DNA of 64,000 bases from DASPJQ01 sp035299065 (GTDB lineage Bacteria; Bacteroidota; Bacteroidia; Flavobacteriales_D; UBA2798), in contig DATGXI010000135.1 of the NCBI GenBank assembly GCA_035299065.1, positions 6,088-70,087 on the forward strand, in the 5' to 3' direction. Positions 41,383 through 51,118 of this stretch are shown piece by piece. Each line of letters starts with the position of its first letter. Position 1 is the first letter of the stretch. The position numbers and the translations under genes were made by a program. The notes under the pieces were generated by a model. That model saw only the letters and a program-made list of their open reading frames with translations. It did no database searches and was not told where the DNA came from.

Positions 41383-42470
41383 TGGAGTTCTTTTATGTAT
41401 GCACAGCCATACTGGCGCTTTATGCGTTTTTTATTTTTTTGTCGTCCATCGGATGGCTTTTACCGCGTAAAAAAGCAATGCCTGCCACCCGAAAAATTGC
41501 GGTTACCGTTATTGTACCTTTTCGCAACGAGGAAAAAAACCTGCCCCCTCTCATTTATTCGTTAAAAAACCAAACTGAAAAAACACCTGTTATTTTTGTT
41601 GACGATTCCTCAACCGACAATTCAACGGCTTACATTATACATGCCGGATACAATTGTATTTTAAACAGCGGTGAAGGAAAAAAAGCCGCAAGCGCAACAG
41701 GCATTGAGCAGGCGCACAATTCATTTCTTGTTTTTACCGATGCCGATTGTGTTTTACAAAAAAACCATGTTGAGCAAATCATACAATTGCAAATTCCCGG
41801 CAATTATGATTTTGTTTACGGCCCTGTTTTGTATGAATATAAAAATCCGGGGCTTGCACAAAGCATTTATTTTTTGGATCAGCTTTCTTTAAACGCATTT
41901 GCACTTGGCACAGGCAATGCCGGTGTACATTTATATTGTTCAGGCGCCAACATGGGTGGTAAAAAACAGCTCATGTGGGAAGCATCGGCCAAATTGCTTA
42001 AATCAAAAAATTTAAGTGGCGATGATTTAACCCTGTTGAACTTTGCAAAGAAAAAAAATGCAAAAATAAAAGCCTTTACACACGCCTCATTAACCGTTTT
42101 AACCAAGGGCCCCGCCACGTTAGGTGAGTTTTTAAACCAGCGTTTGCGTTGGGGACAAAAAACCGGAACAGGCTCAAATCCGCTGTTATTGCTGTGTTCA
42201 TTAACGGTTTTGTTGACTTGTTGCGCGGCAATTTTTGGCATAATCTTCTCTATATCAGAGCCGTGGCCAAACAAGTGGTATTTGATACCCACAGGTAAGC
42301 TGCTTATTGACCTTTTGTTCTTATTTTTGGTTGCAGGCAGGTTGGGAGTAAGCCGTTATTTGTGGTTTATTGTTCCTGCATGGATTTTTAATGTAATGTA
42401 TATTCCATTTATTGCGTTAACCGGTTTGGTATACAAAGGAAAATGGAAGGGTAGAAAAATCAAGGTTTAA
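41379..42470 (+). CDS. Family 2 glycosyltransferase, membrane-anchored
   Basis: 363 residues. An N-terminal helix (5-24) is followed by a GT-A fold: TVIVPFRNEEKNLPPL near 42-57, VDDSSTDNST, FTDADCVLQKNH near 118-129 (DxD-type metal site) and the QxxRW-like LNQRLRWGQKTGTG near 258-271. Three C-terminal helices follow. It uses a nucleotide sugar to glycosylate a lipid or polymer at the membrane. It is translationally coupled to the flippase-like gene (ATGA overlap) and 6 bp from the ABC permease gene. Confidence 0.88.
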   Translation: MMEFFYVCTAILALYAFFIFLSSIGWLLPRKKAMPATRKIAVTVIVPFRNEEKNLPPLIYSLKNQTEKTPVIFVDDSSTDNSTAYIIHAGYNCILNSGEGKKAASATGIEQAHNSFLVFTDADCVLQKNHVEQIIQLQIPGNYDFVYGPVLYEYKNPGLAQSIYFLDQLSLNAFALGTGNAGVHLYCSGANMGGKKQLMWEASAKLLKSKNLSGDDLTLLNFAKKKNAKIKAFTHASLTVLTKGPATLGEFLNQRLRWGQKTGTGSNPLLLLCSLTVLLTCCAAIFGIIFSISEPWPNKWYLIPTGKLLIDLLFLFLVAGRLGVSRYLWFIVPAWIFNVMYIPFIALTGLVYKGKWKGRKIKV

Positions 42471-42476
42471 AACCAG

Positions 42477-43739
42477 TTGGAGACCAAAGAAAAAAAGCAG
42501 GCAAACGAAGAGATTTCGCGTTCTCTTTCAAAAATGGCATGGCGCAGGTTGAAAAAAAACCGCATCGCCATGTTTGGCTTGGTCATGATTGTTGTTGCTT
42601 CATTGATTTCAATTTTTGGAGCACTCATTCGTCCTGATAAAACAACCAATGCCGATATTGAGATTCGTAACATTGCTACCAAAAAACCCGGATTCAATTG
42701 TAATTTCTTATTGTGGCGTAAGGACACACCTGCCGATGAAACTGCTTTTTACGAGATGCTTTTTTTTGGAGGCCGTGAGGAAGATTATATTTATTTGCCC
42801 ATTAGCGGATTTGAATTTGTTGGCACAAAAATCATTATCAAAGAATATACAGGCGATACCGAGGAGGCCAAAGCAACCGCGCCTGAAAGTTCATACGAGC
42901 TGGCCGATGTCATTTATCCGCTGAACGAAAACAGCCGCATGACGGCCGATGACAAAGGCAATGTTATTTTTTATGACATCAACAATAAACGCCATGTTGA
43001 ATCAATAACCGACATGCAGGAGCAAATCAAGAACCACCAGATGAAGCGGTATACGTATTGGTTGGGAACTGACCGTAACGGCCGCGACATGCTTTCGCGT
43101 TTAATGGCCGGTACAATTGTTTCCTTGTCGGTGGGATTAATTTCTGTAATTATTTCATTGGTGATTGGAATTATGCTGGGTGCCATTGCAGGTTATTACC
43201 GCGGTTGGGTTGATGATGTGATTATGTGGTTGATTAATGTGGTGTGGTCCATTCCAACCTTGTTATTGATCATTGCCATTACAGTTGCCCTTGGAAAAGG
43301 ATTTACACAAGTGTTTTTAGCGGTTGGTTTAACCATGTGGGTTGAGGTAGCGCGTTTGGTGCGCGGGCAGGTGTTGAGCGTGCGCGAAAAAGAATACATT
43401 GAAGCGGGCAAAGCACTTGGATTTAGGTCAATGCGCATCATATTCAAACACGTTTTACCCAATGTAATGGGGCCGGTTATTGTGGTAAGTGCGGCAAACT
43501 TTGCATCGGCTATTTTAATTGAAGCGGGTATGAGCTTTTTGGGAATTGGGGCACAGGCACCCATGCCAAGTTGGGGTAGCATGCTGGCCGATCACAAAGA
43601 TTATTTCAACGGCCCAATGGCTTATATGGCTTTGCTACCTGGTTTATGTACCACTATTTTGGTACTTGCATTCATGTTGCTTGGTAATGGTTTGCGTGAT
43701 GCATTGGATATGCGCAGCGTGGATGATATCAAGGGGTAA
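42477..43739 (+). CDS. ABC transporter permease, DppC/OppC type
   Basis: 420 residues, TTG start at 42477 (METKEKKQANEEISRS); no better start is seen. The first helix is about 32-55, then a long periplasmic segment (about 60-185), then the permease core with YWLGTDRNGRDMLSRLMAG and EAA loop EYIEAGKALGFRSMRIIFKH. The C-terminus has MSFLGIGAQAPMPSWGSML. Dipeptide/oligopeptide permeases of this kind are usually longer in Bacteroidota because of the periplasmic insert. Partner permease, ATPase and binding protein are not in the window. Confidence 0.9.
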   Translation: METKEKKQANEEISRSLSKMAWRRLKKNRIAMFGLVMIVVASLISIFGALIRPDKTTNADIEIRNIATKKPGFNCNFLLWRKDTPADETAFYEMLFFGGREEDYIYLPISGFEFVGTKIIIKEYTGDTEEAKATAPESSYELADVIYPLNENSRMTADDKGNVIFYDINNKRHVESITDMQEQIKNHQMKRYTYWLGTDRNGRDMLSRLMAGTIVSLSVGLISVIISLVIGIMLGAIAGYYRGWVDDVIMWLINVVWSIPTLLLIIAITVALGKGFTQVFLAVGLTMWVEVARLVRGQVLSVREKEYIEAGKALGFRSMRIIFKHVLPNVMGPVIVVSAANFASAILIEAGMSFLGIGAQAPMPSWGSMLADHKDYFNGPMAYMALLPGLCTTILVLAFMLLGNGLRDALDMRSVDDIKG

Positions 43740-43745
43740 AAAAAT

Positions 43746-43772
43746 ATGAGTAGTGAGACATGAGTAGTGAGA
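43746..43772 (+). repeat. 27-bp stop-proximal repeat, copy 2
   Basis: 24 of 27 bases match 6463-6437 read on the minus strand. It begins 6 nt after the permease stop, in the same orientation as that gene. A GTG at 43767, the farthest upstream start for the next gene, lies inside the repeat. Confidence 0.7.
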
Positions 43773-43793
43773 TACCTTGTAATTAAAAATAAA

Positions 43794-44765
43794 TTGAAAA
43801 AAATCAGCGTTAATCTGCGCAATTTACCGCTCGTTTTTTTAACTGTATTCGTTTCTTTTTCATTTTTTTCATGCTTCAAAGAAAAACGTTCAGAACGTGC
43901 CGGTGAAAAAATGCAAAAATTTGTGATCGCCATTTCTTCGTATGCACGTTCATTCAATCCCAATTTCATAGTTATTCCTCAAAATGGTACCGAATTGGCT
44001 TTTGAACACGTTGATGCCGGCCAAAACGTGAACCTTGATTATTTGAACGCCATTGACGGTTTTGGCAACGAGGAAATTTTTTACAACGGAAGTCTGGCGA
44101 TTGACAATTATCGCCTGTCCATGCTGCAAAAGCTCAAGGCAGACAAACCCATTCTGGTGGCAGATTATGTGGACAACAATGCGAACATAGGCGATGCAAT
44201 TTCGCGAAATAATGCGCAGGGGTTTATTTGTTTTCCGCGTAATGCTTCCAATTATGATTATATGCTCATACCTGATTCGTGTTGGTATGAAAACACCAGC
44301 AATATTTCTGCCTTAAAAGATGCTCAGAATTATTTATACCTGATCAGCTCAACCAATTTTGCAACAAAACAAGACATGATAAACGCCATAAATGCAACCA
44401 ATTTTGATGTGGTTATTATTGATTTGTTTTTTAATGACGATGAATTTACGAGCGCTGAAATACAAAGCATGAAACACAAATCGAATGGCGGCCAGCGCTT
44501 ATTGATTTCATATATGAGCATTGGTTCGGCCGAAAAATACAGGTATTACTGGAAAAAACGGTGGGGTTTAAGACGTCCATGGTGGATCAAGCGTAAATAC
44601 GATGGTTATCCGGACGAGTTTTGGATAAAATACTGGAAAAATAAATGGGAAGAAATTATTTATGGCAATGACGATTCATATACCAAAAAAATAATTGATG
44701 CCGGTTTTGACGGAGTTTATCTGGATAATGTTGAGGGGTACTATTTTTTGTATTACAGGGACTGA
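43794..44765 (+). CDS. GH114-like lipoprotein (endo-alpha-1,4-polygalactosaminidase related)
   Basis: 323 residues from the TTG at 43794, which gives a compact lipoprotein signal (KKISVNLRNLPLVFLTVFVS) ending at FSC; a GTG at 43767 would add nine residues but lies within an intergenic repeat. The TIM-barrel pattern has FVIAISSYARSFNPNFIVIP, VVIIDLFFNDDEF, LLISYMSIGSAEKYRYYW and GFDGVYLDNVEGYYF. This is the family of polygalactosaminidases and TM1410-like proteins, which cut galactosamine polymers of biofilms. A secreted glycan hydrolase is likely. Confidence 0.75.
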   Translation: MKKISVNLRNLPLVFLTVFVSFSFFSCFKEKRSERAGEKMQKFVIAISSYARSFNPNFIVIPQNGTELAFEHVDAGQNVNLDYLNAIDGFGNEEIFYNGSLAIDNYRLSMLQKLKADKPILVADYVDNNANIGDAISRNNAQGFICFPRNASNYDYMLIPDSCWYENTSNISALKDAQNYLYLISSTNFATKQDMINAINATNFDVVIIDLFFNDDEFTSAEIQSMKHKSNGGQRLLISYMSIGSAEKYRYYWKKRWGLRRPWWIKRKYDGYPDEFWIKYWKNKWEEIIYGNDDSYTKKIIDAGFDGVYLDNVEGYYFLYYRD

Positions 44766-44767
44766 GA

Positions 44768-45391
44768 TCAAAACAAATGCACAATTTCCCCTTTTCCTTC
44801 ACGAATAAGCTCAGGACTGCCACTTGTACAATCAATAACCGTTGAAGGTTCCAATGATCCAATTCCACCGTTAATAACCAAATCAACGCTGTTGCCAAAT
44901 TTTTCGTGTATCAATTCTGCATCGGTTAAATATTCCATCATTTCATCTTCATCGTCATGTACCGAGGTGGTGACCAAAGGCACATTGCAAATCTCAACCA
45001 ATGCACGGGCAATGTTGTTATCGGGAACACGAATACCAACAGTTTTTTTATTGGCATTAAAATATGAGGGGATTTTTGAACTTGCATTTAAAATGAACGT
45101 ATACGGTCCCGGCAATGCTTTTTTCATGATTTTGAAAACCTTGTTCTCCACGTTTCGTGCGTAGTCTGAAATATTGCTCAAATCACTGCATATAATGGAA
45201 AAATTAGCTTTTGCCGCTTTTACTTTTTTGAATTTTTCCAAACGCTCAATGGCTTTTGACTTGTTCAGTAAACAACCCACGGCATAAACCGAGTCGGTAG
45301 GGTATACAATTATTCCTCCCTCGTTCAGGATTTCAACCGCGGTAATAATTTTGCGGGCATCAGGATTATCGGGATGAATATCAAGTAACAT
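44768..45391 (-). CDS. L-threonylcarbamoyladenylate synthase (Sua5/YrdC/YciO family)
   Basis: 207 residues. The family motif is clear: GGIIVYPTDSVYAVGCLLNK near 25-44, FSIICSDLSNISDYA near 63-77, KKALPGPYTFILNAS near 89-103, TVGIRVPDN near 116-124 and LVTTSVHDDEDEM. The enzyme makes threonylcarbamoyl-AMP for the t6A modification of tRNA. A YciO-type paralog cannot be excluded. Its start overlaps the prfC stop by one base (TAATG), indicating coupled translation. Confidence 0.88.
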   Translation of the reverse strand: MLLDIHPDNPDARKIITAVEILNEGGIIVYPTDSVYAVGCLLNKSKAIERLEKFKKVKAAKANFSIICSDLSNISDYARNVENKVFKIMKKALPGPYTFILNASSKIPSYFNANKKTVGIRVPDNNIARALVEICNVPLVTTSVHDDEDEMMEYLTDAELIHEKFGNSVDLVINGGIGSLEPSTVIDCTSGSPELIREGKGEIVHLF

Positions 45392-46992
45392 TAAGCAGGT
45401 TGACGGTTTTTTAGTTTAAACTCGCTGGTGGTATGAAATTTAATGTCAGGATAATTATTAATGGTCATGTTCAGCAAAAAGGCTGACTCGGCCAGGAATA
45501 CAACGTTTCCGTCTTTATCGTACGCAATGCTGTTTGTTTTCTGGCGAATGAAATCAGCTAATTTTTCAGGATTATCGCTCGTCATCCAACAGGCTTTGTG
45601 AATGTTCAGTGGCCTGAAGTTACACGAGGCATTGTATTCGTTTTTAAGGCGGTATTGAATTACTTCAAACTGTAATTCTCCAACTGTTCCAACAACTTTT
45701 CGGTTGCCCGGTTGTTGAATAAATAACTGTGCAACCCCTTCTTCGGTCAACTGCTGGATTCCTTTTTCCAGCTGTTTTGTTTTCATTGGATCTTTATTTT
45801 CCAATTCCTTAAATATTTCAGGCGAAAAGCTTGGTATACCCTGGAACAACATGTTTTCACCTTCGGTTAAGGTATCACCAATTTTAAAGTTTCCTGTATC
45901 ATACAAACCAACCACATCGCCAGGATAAGCCTCATCAATAATGCTTTTATCCTGTGCCATGAAACTGGTGGGATTGCTGAATTTTAAATCCTTGTCAAGC
46001 AAAACATGGTGGTAAGGTTTGTTGCGCTCAAATTTTCCCGAACAAATGCGTAAAAAGGCAATCCGGTCGCGGTGTTTGGGATCAAGGTTGGCATGTATTT
46101 TAAAAACAAATCCGCTGAATTTTTCTTCGTCAGGTTTTACAAAACGTTTGTCGGTTTCGCGTCCCAGTGGAGTAGGAGAAACTTCACAAAATGAATCAAG
46201 CAATTCCTGCACACCAAAACTGTTCAACGCACTTCCAAAAAACACGGGTGCAACCAACCCATCCAGGTAATCCTGCCGGTTAAACGGATCGTAAGCGGTT
46301 TCTATTAATTCCAAATCATTGCGCAATTGCTCGGCACCTTTGCCAATAAGTTCATCCAGTTCAGGACTGTTTATGTCTTTAATGGAAATAACTTCCTTTT
46401 CAATTTTTGTTTTGTTTGGATTGAAAAGATTTAAATCCTGATCATATATGTTGTAAACGCCCTTGAATGTTTGTCCAATGCCTATTGGCCATGAAAGCGG
46501 GCGAACCAAAATATCAAGCTTCTTTTCCAATTCATCGCAAAGGTCAAAAGGGTCAATTCCTTCGCGGTCCATTTTATTCACGAAAATAATTACGGGCGTG
46601 TTGCGCATGCGGCAAACGTTCATGAGCTTTTCAGTTTGCTCTTCAACGCCATTGGCTGCATCCACCAATAAAATAACGCTGTCAACGGCTGTCAACGTTC
46701 GGTAAGTGTCCTCGGCAAAATCCTTGTGACCGGGGGTGTCCAAAAGATTTAATTTCAACCCGCGGTAATTAAAAGCCATAACCGATGTAGCAACCGAAAT
46801 TCCACGTTGCTTTTCAATCTCCATAAAGTCACTGGTAGTGGCTTTTTTGATTTTATTGTTTTTTACCGCACCTGCTGTTTGAATTGCTCCACCAAACAAT
46901 AAGAGTTTTTCGGTCAAAGTTGTTTTACCGGCATCGGGATGCGCAATTACTGCAAACGTTCGTCTTTTCTCTATTTCACCCTGTATTTTCAT
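45391..46992 (-). CDS. prfC: Peptide chain release factor 3
   Basis: 533 residues, the RF3 length. GTPase motifs: AHPDAGKTTLTEKL (G1, 17-30), DTPGHKDFAEDTYR (G3, about 85-98), FVNKMDREGIDPFD (G4). RF3-specific features follow in domains 2-3, including RRDRIAF-like HRDRIAFLRICSGKF near 307-321 and the C-terminal YPDIKFHTTSEF. RF3 recycles RF1/RF2 from the ribosome after termination, using GTP. A -7 box TACCTTTG (minus, 47000-47007) lies 7 nt before the ATG, suggesting a leaderless transcript. Confidence 0.95.
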   Translation of the reverse strand: MKIQGEIEKRRTFAVIAHPDAGKTTLTEKLLLFGGAIQTAGAVKNNKIKKATTSDFMEIEKQRGISVATSVMAFNYRGLKLNLLDTPGHKDFAEDTYRTLTAVDSVILLVDAANGVEEQTEKLMNVCRMRNTPVIIFVNKMDREGIDPFDLCDELEKKLDILVRPLSWPIGIGQTFKGVYNIYDQDLNLFNPNKTKIEKEVISIKDINSPELDELIGKGAEQLRNDLELIETAYDPFNRQDYLDGLVAPVFFGSALNSFGVQELLDSFCEVSPTPLGRETDKRFVKPDEEKFSGFVFKIHANLDPKHRDRIAFLRICSGKFERNKPYHHVLLDKDLKFSNPTSFMAQDKSIIDEAYPGDVVGLYDTGNFKIGDTLTEGENMLFQGIPSFSPEIFKELENKDPMKTKQLEKGIQQLTEEGVAQLFIQQPGNRKVVGTVGELQFEVIQYRLKNEYNASCNFRPLNIHKACWMTSDNPEKLADFIRQKTNSIAYDKDGNVVFLAESAFLLNMTINNYPDIKFHTTSEFKLKNRQPA

Positions 46993-46999
46993 ATGGACG

Positions 47000-47007
47000 C
47001 AAAGGTA
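47000..47007 (-). promoter_or_regulatory. -7 box TACCTTTG of prfC
   Basis: Fits TAnnTTTG on the minus strand and ends 7 nt before the prfC ATG. A TTTG -33 element at optimal spacing is not visible. Confidence 0.45.
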
Positions 47008-47080
47008 ATACCAATTTTAATTGTTTACGAATCAAAAAGCATTGGTTACTGTGCTGACATGCACTGTTGTATAGTAAATC

Positions 47081-47108
47081 GAAAAAAATGGTGTGTTGCC
47101 AGCACCAT
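47081..47108 (-). terminator. Second hairpin terminator-like element
   Basis: ATGGTG (47088-47093) pairs with CACCAT (47103-47108); on the minus strand the hairpin is followed by seven T. It lies about 15 nt after the main terminator of the BNR gene, so it may be a backup. Confidence 0.5.
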
Positions 47109-47121
47109 GAATATACAGCAT

Positions 47122-47150
47122 AAAAAAAGCGGAATGTTTACTTCCGCTTT
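47122..47150 (-). terminator. Terminator of the BNR-repeat gene
   Basis: Perfect nine-pair stem AAAGCGGAA (47126-47134) / TTCCGCTTT (47142-47150), 7-nt loop and a T run on the minus strand. It lies 42 nt past the stop. Confidence 0.85.
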
Positions 47151-47192
47151 CTGTAAGAGTTGAATAAAATATTAATAACCAGTCAATTGTGG

Positions 47193-50100
47193 TTATTGCT
47201 TTTTTACTTCCAGCGCTTTCACTTTGGGCAAATGTTTATCCATTGCTTTTTTCAGGGCTATTTCCTGTACAGCAAATTCACTGGCCAGTACATCAACGGC
47301 TTCAATGTGCATGGCATTGGGTTTTGACTGCATGTTGCAAAATGTGCCGTATAAACCTGAAATTTTTTCGCGGATTTTTTCCTCATCAGCAAACATGGAT
47401 GTTTGTTTGGTTGCCATTAATTCGGCACGAATTTTTTCAAGATCATTGTAAAACGCCTGGTAATTTTTATCTTTCTGGTAAGCCTTATCGTCAGCTTTTA
47501 ATTTTTTCTGGTAATAGCTTATGGTATCAACAGCCGAATTTAATTTGTTGTAAAGCGCCTGTACTTTCATAGCATTGTCATATACGGCTTTACGGTCTTC
47601 AAAAGTGAGATCAGGATTTTTGGCATCGTGTACGCAATTTACAGTGCTTACATATTCTTTATCGTTCACTTTTAATTTTACGGTGTATTTACCCGGCATG
47701 ACCATGGGAGCAGTAAAACCTGCACCATCTATTTTTGTGCTTCCCTGCGCAACACGCGGAGGTGTTCCTCTCAAATTCCAATAAACTTTGTTGATGCCTT
47801 TCCTTACGGATCCTGGTATTTCCTGTACCAGTTTTCCGTTTGCGTCCCAAATTTCAACGGTAATTTTACCGGTATTCAGGCGCTGTTTTAAATAATAATT
47901 AATGGTAGGTATTTCCTGCGGATTTCCTGCTCCCCATCCGCCAGAAGTTTCAGGTCCTCCCCATCCAAAGCGTCCGTTGTTTAAGGTGATGTCTGGCGTT
48001 TCAAATAAATAAACATCTTTTTCCCATATTTCTTTTGTAAGGTTACGCATGGGGCGTATATCATCAAGTATATAAATTCCACGGCCGTGTGTGCCTACAA
48101 TTAAATCGTGTGTGCGTGGGTGTATTTGCAAATCACGAACCAGTGCGTATTCGGGAATGTTGTTTTTCATCCTGTACCAGTTTTCACCTCCGTCAAGTGA
48201 AGCAAACAATCCCATTTCGGTTCCCAGGAACAATAAGTTTTTGTTGATGGGATCTTCTTTTATTTTATGTGCAAACCCGGTAAATTCTTTGTGATTGATC
48301 CTGGTCCAGGTTTTACCCATATCGGTACTTTTCCCAAGATACGTTGCATGGTCACCATACATATGATTTTCAAAGGTAGCGTAAACGGTATTCTTGTCAA
48401 ATTGCGATGGCTGAATACTGCTTACCCAGGCTTGTGCTGCAATTCCACTTTTTGCCACATTGGCCGATACGTTTGTCCACGTTGTTCCACCATCAAGTGT
48501 ATATTGTAAATTTCCATCATCGGTACCAACCCAAATAATGTTTTCATCAAATGACGATTCGGCTGCTGTAAAAATGGTGCAATGGTTTTCTGCCGAAGTA
48601 TTGTCAGCGCTCAATCCACCGCTTTCTTCCTGCTTTTGTTTTTTCTTATCGTTTGTGGTTAAATCGGGTGAAATGCGTTTCCAGGTTCTGCCCTGGTCAG
48701 TGGTTTTGTACAAGTACTGTGCACCCACATAAATGTTTTTCGGATTTTTTGTTCCGCGAATTATGGGTGTGTTCCAGTTCCAGCGCAGCTTATCTTCCTT
48801 AGCTGTTTTTTGCGGTTGAATGGATTCCGATTTTGATGTTGCAATGTCAACACGGTTCATGTTTCCACCCTGGTATTCGCTGTACAATGTTTTTCCGTCA
48901 GCATCAGGTACGGTCCAAAAACCATCACCGCCACCCACGTTGCTCCAGCGTGAATTGTTTATACCACCCGGTGCAGCGCTTGGTGCCATCCAGCTACCAT
49001 TGTCCTGCAAACCGCCATATACGTTGTACGGATCGTTCATATCGGCATCAACATGGTAAAATTGTCCAACAGGTAAACCGTGGTTAAATTGCCAGGTTAC
49101 GCCTTTGTCAACGCTCATGTAAACACCACCGTCAGTTCCCACGTACATAACATTTGTGTTTGAGGGATTTATCCATAGGGCGTGCATGTCACTGTGTACC
49201 CATCCGCCATCACCTGTTGCTTCTGAAAAAGAATAGCCGCCATCACTGCTGTAAGCAAATGAAAAGGCAGGACGGTAAACGCGTTTCGGATCTTTTGGAT
49301 CAATAACAATGGTGCTGAAATAAAACGGGCGTGCAACAATATTTGAAGTAGCGCTTTGGTTTTTCCAGGTTTCGCCACCATCGCTTGAAATATACAAACC
49401 TGTGTTTTTGCTTTCAACAATGGCCACCATTTGTTTTGGATCTGATGGAGCAAGCGTCATGGCAATGCGTCCAAATGGTTTTGGAGGCAAGCCGTTTTTA
49501 ATTTCTCTCCAGGTTTTTCCTCCATCGGTACTTTTATAAAGGCCACTTCCATTTCCACCTGAATTAAAGCTGTAGGGCATGCGCCTGAATTCCCAGGTTG
49601 ATGCAAAAAGAACATTGGCATTGGTGGGATCCATCAATATATCGGCACAACCTGTTTTATCATCTATGTAAAGTATTTTTGACCAGGTAGCGCCACCGTC
49701 TGTTGATTTATACAAACCGCGGTGTTTGCTGTTGCTCCATAAAGGGCCGGGTGCAGCAACGTAAATGATTTCAGGATTATTGTGATCAACAATTATTTTT
49801 GAAATATGCTCAGTACTATCCAGCCCTATTTTTTTCCAGTTGTCGCCACCATCGGTTGATTTATACATGCCGTTGCCAATAGAAACCGAGTTACGCATAT
49901 TGCTTTCACCTGTTGCTACGTAAACGGTTGAAGGATTTTTTTGATCAATGGCAACCGCACCAATTGACTGGCAGTATTTGTCAAAAATAGATTTGTAGGA
50001 AGCGCCTGCGTTGGTTGATTTCCAAACACCGCCACCGGCAGTACCTACATAAATTGTTTTTCCATCGTCTTTGTTAACGCCTTCAATGGCAGTTATACGT

Positions 50101-50222
50101 CCGCTCATGGTGCCGGGGCCCAATGCCCTTGCCTCCATCATACCGAACAGTGATGAGTTAACTGCCTGCGATGATACCTGGCCTGCAATGCCAATAAAAA
50201 CAAGTGAAATTAGTTTTTTCAT
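47193..50222 (-). CDS. Exported BNR/sortilin-like repeat protein
   Basis: 1009 residues with a signal peptide (1-18). At least eight Asp-box motifs (SxDxGxTW) are spread over residues 65-700, for example STDGGDNWKK, STDGGATWSK, STDGGKTWRE, SSDGGETWKN and STDMGKTWTR. This indicates a large beta-propeller as in Vps10/sortilin and sialidase-like proteins. A C-terminal section (about 740-900) contains a beta-sandwich domain, then a helical tail. No catalytic set of sialidases is seen, so a binding or structural role is more likely. Exported; substrate unknown. Confidence 0.85.
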   Translation of the reverse strand: MKKLISLVFIGIAGQVSSQAVNSSLFGMMEARALGPGTMSGRITAIEGVNKDDGKTIYVGTAGGGVWKSTNAGASYKSIFDKYCQSIGAVAIDQKNPSTVYVATGESNMRNSVSIGNGMYKSTDGGDNWKKIGLDSTEHISKIIVDHNNPEIIYVAAPGPLWSNSKHRGLYKSTDGGATWSKILYIDDKTGCADILMDPTNANVLFASTWEFRRMPYSFNSGGNGSGLYKSTDGGKTWREIKNGLPPKPFGRIAMTLAPSDPKQMVAIVESKNTGLYISSDGGETWKNQSATSNIVARPFYFSTIVIDPKDPKRVYRPAFSFAYSSDGGYSFSEATGDGGWVHSDMHALWINPSNTNVMYVGTDGGVYMSVDKGVTWQFNHGLPVGQFYHVDADMNDPYNVYGGLQDNGSWMAPSAAPGGINNSRWSNVGGGDGFWTVPDADGKTLYSEYQGGNMNRVDIATSKSESIQPQKTAKEDKLRWNWNTPIIRGTKNPKNIYVGAQYLYKTTDQGRTWKRISPDLTTNDKKKQKQEESGGLSADNTSAENHCTIFTAAESSFDENIIWVGTDDGNLQYTLDGGTTWTNVSANVAKSGIAAQAWVSSIQPSQFDKNTVYATFENHMYGDHATYLGKSTDMGKTWTRINHKEFTGFAHKIKEDPINKNLLFLGTEMGLFASLDGGENWYRMKNNIPEYALVRDLQIHPRTHDLIVGTHGRGIYILDDIRPMRNLTKEIWEKDVYLFETPDITLNNGRFGWGGPETSGGWGAGNPQEIPTINYYLKQRLNTGKITVEIWDANGKLVQEIPGSVRKGINKVYWNLRGTPPRVAQGSTKIDGAGFTAPMVMPGKYTVKLKVNDKEYVSTVNCVHDAKNPDLTFEDRKAVYDNAMKVQALYNKLNSAVDTISYYQKKLKADDKAYQKDKNYQAFYNDLEKIRAELMATKQTSMFADEEKIREKISGLYGTFCNMQSKPNAMHIEAVDVLASEFAVQEIALKKAMDKHLPKVKALEVKKQ

Positions 50223-50239
50223 AGAGGTAAAAATGAAAA

Positions 50240-50269
50240 TAAAAAAGGCCTGAATTGCTTCAGACCTTT
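50240..50269 (-). terminator. Terminator of the 50286 gene
   Basis: Stem 50244-50254 with 50259-50269 (one mismatch), 4-nt loop, T run on the minus strand. Confidence 0.75.
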
Positions 50270-50285
50270 GTGAATATGTGTAGAA

Positions 50286-50987
50286 TTAAATTTTAAAAAT
50301 GGATTCGTCAACCGTTAAGTTAACTTCAATACTGGTTACTTCGGTATTGCCCCAGTCGCCACCCACTGTCATAGGGTAAACAATTCCTGAATCAAGTTTT
50401 TTGTAATTGCTGAACGTCATCACAGCGGTGTTTTCTTTTCCGTCAGCCATGAACTTGGTTGTTTGTTTAATAATATAGTAGGTTTCAGGATCCAGGTAAA
50501 ACGTGGTTTCCTGGCCATCTTTGTCGGTTAGTTTTAATTTGTGGCATTCTGTACCATCATAATCTTCGGTACCTATGTACTCCATTTTTTTTCCCAGGCT
50601 CTTGTAGGTCATGAAATCACCTTGTATGTTTAATTCATCCTGCGATGATTTTACATCGTCAGCTGTCATGGGCTCAGGTTTGGTCATTCCCCCAAAAGGC
50701 ATGTAATTCCATCCTTCTTTTTCGGTTATGATTGAATATCCGTTCATACCCATTACCGAAATATCGGTACGCACGGCTTTCTTGTCAATTTGTGTACGAA
50801 CAATTTTTACTTCAGCACCCTGGGCTGACATTTTTCCTTCAAAACGCAACGTTTTTATTTTTTCCCAGCTTGTGGTTCCGCCAATGGCTTCAATGTGTTT
50901 GGCAATTATTTCATCGGCCGTTTGGGCTTTTGAACTTACAAAGCCAAGCGAAAGAAACGCTATGGCAAATACTTTAATGAATTTCAT
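50286..50987 (-). CDS. Hypothetical exported protein, LolA-like fold possible
   Basis: 233 residues with a signal peptide ending near SSKAQ (22). The mature part begins TADEIIAKHIEAIGGTTSWE, an opening commonly seen in Bacteroidota outer-membrane-lipoprotein-sorting-like proteins, and continues with antiparallel strands (YDGTECHKLKLTDKDGQETT; YYIIKQTTKFMADGKENTAV). A LolA/LolB-like half-barrel is suspected but no lipid-binding residue can be assigned. It lies upstream of the BNR gene on the same strand, separated by a terminator. Confidence 0.7.
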   Translation of the reverse strand: MKFIKVFAIAFLSLGFVSSKAQTADEIIAKHIEAIGGTTSWEKIKTLRFEGKMSAQGAEVKIVRTQIDKKAVRTDISVMGMNGYSIITEKEGWNYMPFGGMTKPEPMTADDVKSSQDELNIQGDFMTYKSLGKKMEYIGTEDYDGTECHKLKLTDKDGQETTFYLDPETYYIIKQTTKFMADGKENTAVMTFSNYKKLDSGIVYPMTVGGDWGNTEVTSIEVNLTVDESIFKI

Positions 50988-51118
50988 AGAATTTATATTT
51001 ACCTAAAAATATAGCTTTTTTGGCAAAAAAGGATGTTAAAATTGGATAAACGGATTTTAACGGTGATAGGGTGAAAAAAGGGTGGTTTAAAGCGTACGAA
51101 ACCGGTCAAATTAAGGGG

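Noticed and set aside
46463..46705. Open frame opposite prfC
   Set aside because: Antisense shadow of a well-supported gene; the same applies to many frames opposite secA, the BNR gene and the GAPDH gene.
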